NCBI GenBank assembly: GCA_965224735.1
Contig: OZ245059.1
Location: 682,001 to 746,000, forward strand
Length of the DNA stretch: 64,000 nucleotides
Reading direction: 5' to 3'
DNA from: Robiginitomaculum_A sp036478535
GTDB lineage: Bacteria; Pseudomonadota; Alphaproteobacteria; Caulobacterales; Maricaulaceae
Shown here piece by piece: positions 62,369 through 64,000 of this stretch. Below the pieces are notes generated by a model. It was not told where the DNA came from and searched no databases. It worked only from the letters and a program-made list of their open reading frames with translations. Each line of letters starts with the position of its first letter. The stretch's first letter is position 1. Made by a program: the position numbers and the translations under genes.

Positions 62369-63063
62369 TGAGTACTAAGCCAGACCCGAGGTTATATGTA
62401 GCCCTTGATGTGCCAAGCATAGAGGAGGCGCGCGTGCTTGTTAACAGGCTTGGCGATAGTGTTTGTTGCTATAAAATAGGTTTGCAGCTTTTGCCGCTTG
62501 GCGGGGTTGAATTTGGCCGCGAATTGAAGGCTCAAGGCAAAAATGTTTTCTTCGATTTTAAACTGCATGATATTGGCGCTACGGTCGAAAAAGCTACGCG
62601 CTCAATTGTGGCAACTGGCGGCGATATTTTGACCATACACGCAACGCCCGATGTTATGGCCGCTTGCGTGCGCGGGCGCGGGGAGAGCAAACTTAAAATA
62701 ATGGGTGTCACAGTTTTGACCTCTTTAGATGATTTATCCCTTTATGATATGGGTTATTATTTCACGTCCGTGGAAGACTTAGTGCTGCACCGGGTGCGGC
62801 AAGCGGTTAAGGCGGGCATAAACGGGGTAATTTCATCGCCTTTGGAAGCTGGAAAAATTCGCGCACTGGTACCAAAGAACTTTCTCATTATCACGCCAGG
62901 TGTGCGCATGCCAGGCGAGGACATTGGTGACCAAAAACGCATAGCAACCCCAGGGCAGGCTATAAAAAACGGCGCTTCTCATATCGTTGTTGGCCGGGCT
63001 ATAACACAGGCCAATGATCCCAAGGCCGTAGTGAAAGCAATAATCGCCAATATGGGCCGTTAA
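62368..63063 (+). CDS. pyrF: Orotidine 5'-phosphate decarboxylase
   Basis: 231 residues. Catalytic DFKLHDIGATVEKA (Lys-Asp pair), ITPGVRMPGEDIGDQKRIATPGQA and HIVVGRAITQA phosphate loop. Last step of UMP synthesis. It overlaps the SDR stop, so the two are cotranscribed. Full length. Confidence 0.97.
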   Translation: MSTKPDPRLYVALDVPSIEEARVLVNRLGDSVCCYKIGLQLLPLGGVEFGRELKAQGKNVFFDFKLHDIGATVEKATRSIVATGGDILTIHATPDVMAACVRGRGESKLKIMGVTVLTSLDDLSLYDMGYYFTSVEDLVLHRVRQAVKAGINGVISSPLEAGKIRALVPKNFLIITPGVRMPGEDIGDQKRIATPGQAIKNGASHIVVGRAITQANDPKAVVKAIIANMGR

Positions 63064-63074
63064 CCCAAGAAGCA

Positions 63075-63156
63075 CTCCCCCTCTGGCTCTCTTTCACCAT
63101 GCTCTCATACCAGTAAAGACATCGTATGAGTGGCAGAGTGAGGGGCCAAGGGGGAG
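63075..63156 (+). terminator. Large imperfect stem-loop after pyrF
   Basis: Outer arms CTCCCCC and GGGGGAG, and an inner arm CTCATAC/GTATGAG, give a nested fold-back of about 82 bases between convergent pyrF and the cyclophilin gene. It may terminate both transcripts, or be a palindromic repeat. No long T-run follows. Confidence 0.55.
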
Positions 63157-63196
63157 GAGTTAAAGGGGAGGGGAAACGTTAGTTTTATGGTTTGAA

Positions 63197-63799
63197 TTAT
63201 TTACGCCGCGCGGTTTTTATAAGAACCGGCTGGGTTAGGTATTGGCCTTTGGTGACCTTGCTATCGCTTGTTCCTTTGGTTTCGCGGGACTGGATGGCAC
63301 GCACTACATCCATGCCTTTAACGACTTGGCCAAACACGGCATAGCCTTGCCCGTCTGGATTACGTTTGCCGCCATAATCAAGGAAAGTATTGTCCCCGAT
63401 AGAGATAAAAAAATAAGCGGCGCTCCCAGTACCAGGCGCGTCACGAGCCATGGAGATGGCGCCGTCCGTATGGCTTAGTCCGCTCATTTGTGTACTCTCG
63501 TGATCAATGGTTACTGTGACGGTTTCAAGGCTCAAAAGCCCGCCTTGGATGATTTCCATGCCTATGCCAAGCGGGTCGGTTTCTGGGCGCACGGCGCGGT
63601 AAAACCCTTCGCCATTATAGAGTTCATTATCCACATAATAGAGAAAGTCTGCCGCCGTTTTGGGCGCTTTGTCCGTGTAAATTTCTATGCCTATTTGGCC
63701 TAAATCTGTGTCGAGAATAACATTTATGGTTTTTTTATTACCGCAAGCGACAAGCAATAAAAGCAAGCATGAAGCAAATATTTTTAAAAATGTTTTCAT
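63197..63799 (-). CDS. Peptidyl-prolyl isomerase, cyclophilin type, lipoprotein
   Basis: 200 residues from ATG 63799. Lipoprotein signal LLLLLVACGNK places it in the envelope. Cyclophilin core: LDTDLGQIGIEIYTDKAPKTAADFLYYVD, EGFYRAVRP, EIIQGG, SMARD and SAAYFFISIGDN. It speeds proline isomerisation of exported proteins. Its ATG overlaps the TGA of the HNH gene (ATGA), which supports this start over an upstream one. Confidence 0.9.
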   Translation of the reverse strand: MKTFLKIFASCLLLLLVACGNKKTINVILDTDLGQIGIEIYTDKAPKTAADFLYYVDNELYNGEGFYRAVRPETDPLGIGMEIIQGGLLSLETVTVTIDHESTQMSGLSHTDGAISMARDAPGTGSAAYFFISIGDNTFLDYGGKRNPDGQGYAVFGQVVKGMDVVRAIQSRETKGTSDSKVTKGQYLTQPVLIKTARRK

Positions 63800-64000
63800 G
63801 ATTGTAGTTCCAAATCCCAATAAAGATAATCGAGCCAGCTTTCATGCAAATGCCCAGGTGGAAATTTTTTACCTTGGGCTTGCAGTGTGTATATACTGGG
63901 TTGCTCTGGTTTTTTCTGCAAGGCCATTTTGGCCTGTTTTGGGGTGCGTCCGCCTTTTTTTAAATTGCAGCGCGTGCAAGCGGCAACAATGTTTTGCCAA
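63796..64000 (-). CDS. HNH endonuclease, C-terminal part
   Basis: The frame is open at the window edge and ends at TGA 63796-63798. It reads WQNIVAACTRCNLKKGGRTP, with the N and H-linked Cys pair of the HNH C-half, followed by ESWLDYLYWDLELQS, an ending conserved in this HNH group. The first HNH half lies outside. It is coupled to the cyclophilin gene by an ATGA overlap. Confidence 0.8.
   Translation of the reverse strand, partial: WQNIVAACTRCNLKKGGRTPKQAKMALQKKPEQPSIYTLQAQGKKFPPGHLHESWLDYLYWDLELQS

Noticed and set aside
1..64000. CRISPR arrays
   Set aside because: No set of regularly spaced direct repeats with unique spacers was seen; the repeats present are short tandem duplications or hairpins.

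Overview
The window looks like chromosomal DNA of a moderately AT-rich alphaproteobacterium. It carries a CtrA response regulator with a ChpT phosphotransferase next to it, a SapC-family protein, a Zur-type Fur regulator, TorF-like and DcaP-like porins, and a 4.5S-type SRP RNA. No genus can be assigned from sequence reading alone.

Layout. (1) 1-8733: the end of a thiolase gene, a decayed IS fragment, then a compact sulfur-oxidation operon of the sHdr type: dsrE, hdrC1, hdrB1, hdrA, the conserved 'hyp' gene, hdrC2, hdrB2, a 148-residue unknown, lipoate-binding lbpA, and a SqrR/BigR-type ArsR repressor as last gene. (2) 8949-13032: acetyl-CoA synthetase and a DcaP-like porin on the minus strand, divergent from a LuxR-type response regulator, probably a carbon-scavenging unit. 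(3) 13118-17704: an accessory patch around tRNA-Met(CAT), with two broken transposases, a Com-like zinc-finger gene plus phage-type cytosine methyltransferase, an IS200/IS605 element, an IS5-type remnant and a truncated hydrolase. (4) 17661-29142: housekeeping genes (thioesterase, zur, sapC, dsbD-like, pgi, hisS, metallo-hydrolase, recF, dnaN, SRP RNA). (5) 29143-39141: a glnK-amtB-porin operon, an IS5-type element, a lipase-like hydrolase, a Zur-type zinc receptor pair, and a phosphate-porin-like gene behind a triple Pho-box-like repeat. (6) 39189-46800: five same-strand genes (inositol-phosphate synthase, CDP-alcohol phosphatidyltransferase, flippase, RND/MMPL exporter, and a nucleotidyltransferase fused to a glycerophosphodiesterase) that look like a pathway to make and export an inositol-phosphodiester or inositol lipid. 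(7) 46811-53016: a lysine-tailed membrane protein, an M23 peptidase and the ydbH-ynbE-ydbL envelope operon. (8) 53110-57630: chpT, a degenerate CheA-like protein, a CheY, a CheR with altered motifs, ctrA and a FliJ-like gene. (9) 57701-59927: a two-gene cassette between inverted GGGGTTGTCCC ends. (10) 60037-64000: a secreted HEXXH protein of unknown family, an SDR, pyrF, a lipoprotein cyclophilin and an HNH endonuclease.

The most interesting items are the inositol export cluster, the sHdr operon with its terminal regulator and unknown gene, the decayed chemotaxis module beside ctrA, the HEXXH outer-membrane candidate, and a dispersed 47-bp hairpin that seems related to the ends of the 57.7-59.9 kb cassette. 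Short tandem duplications recur across the window and have broken at least one transposase and altered one gene start.
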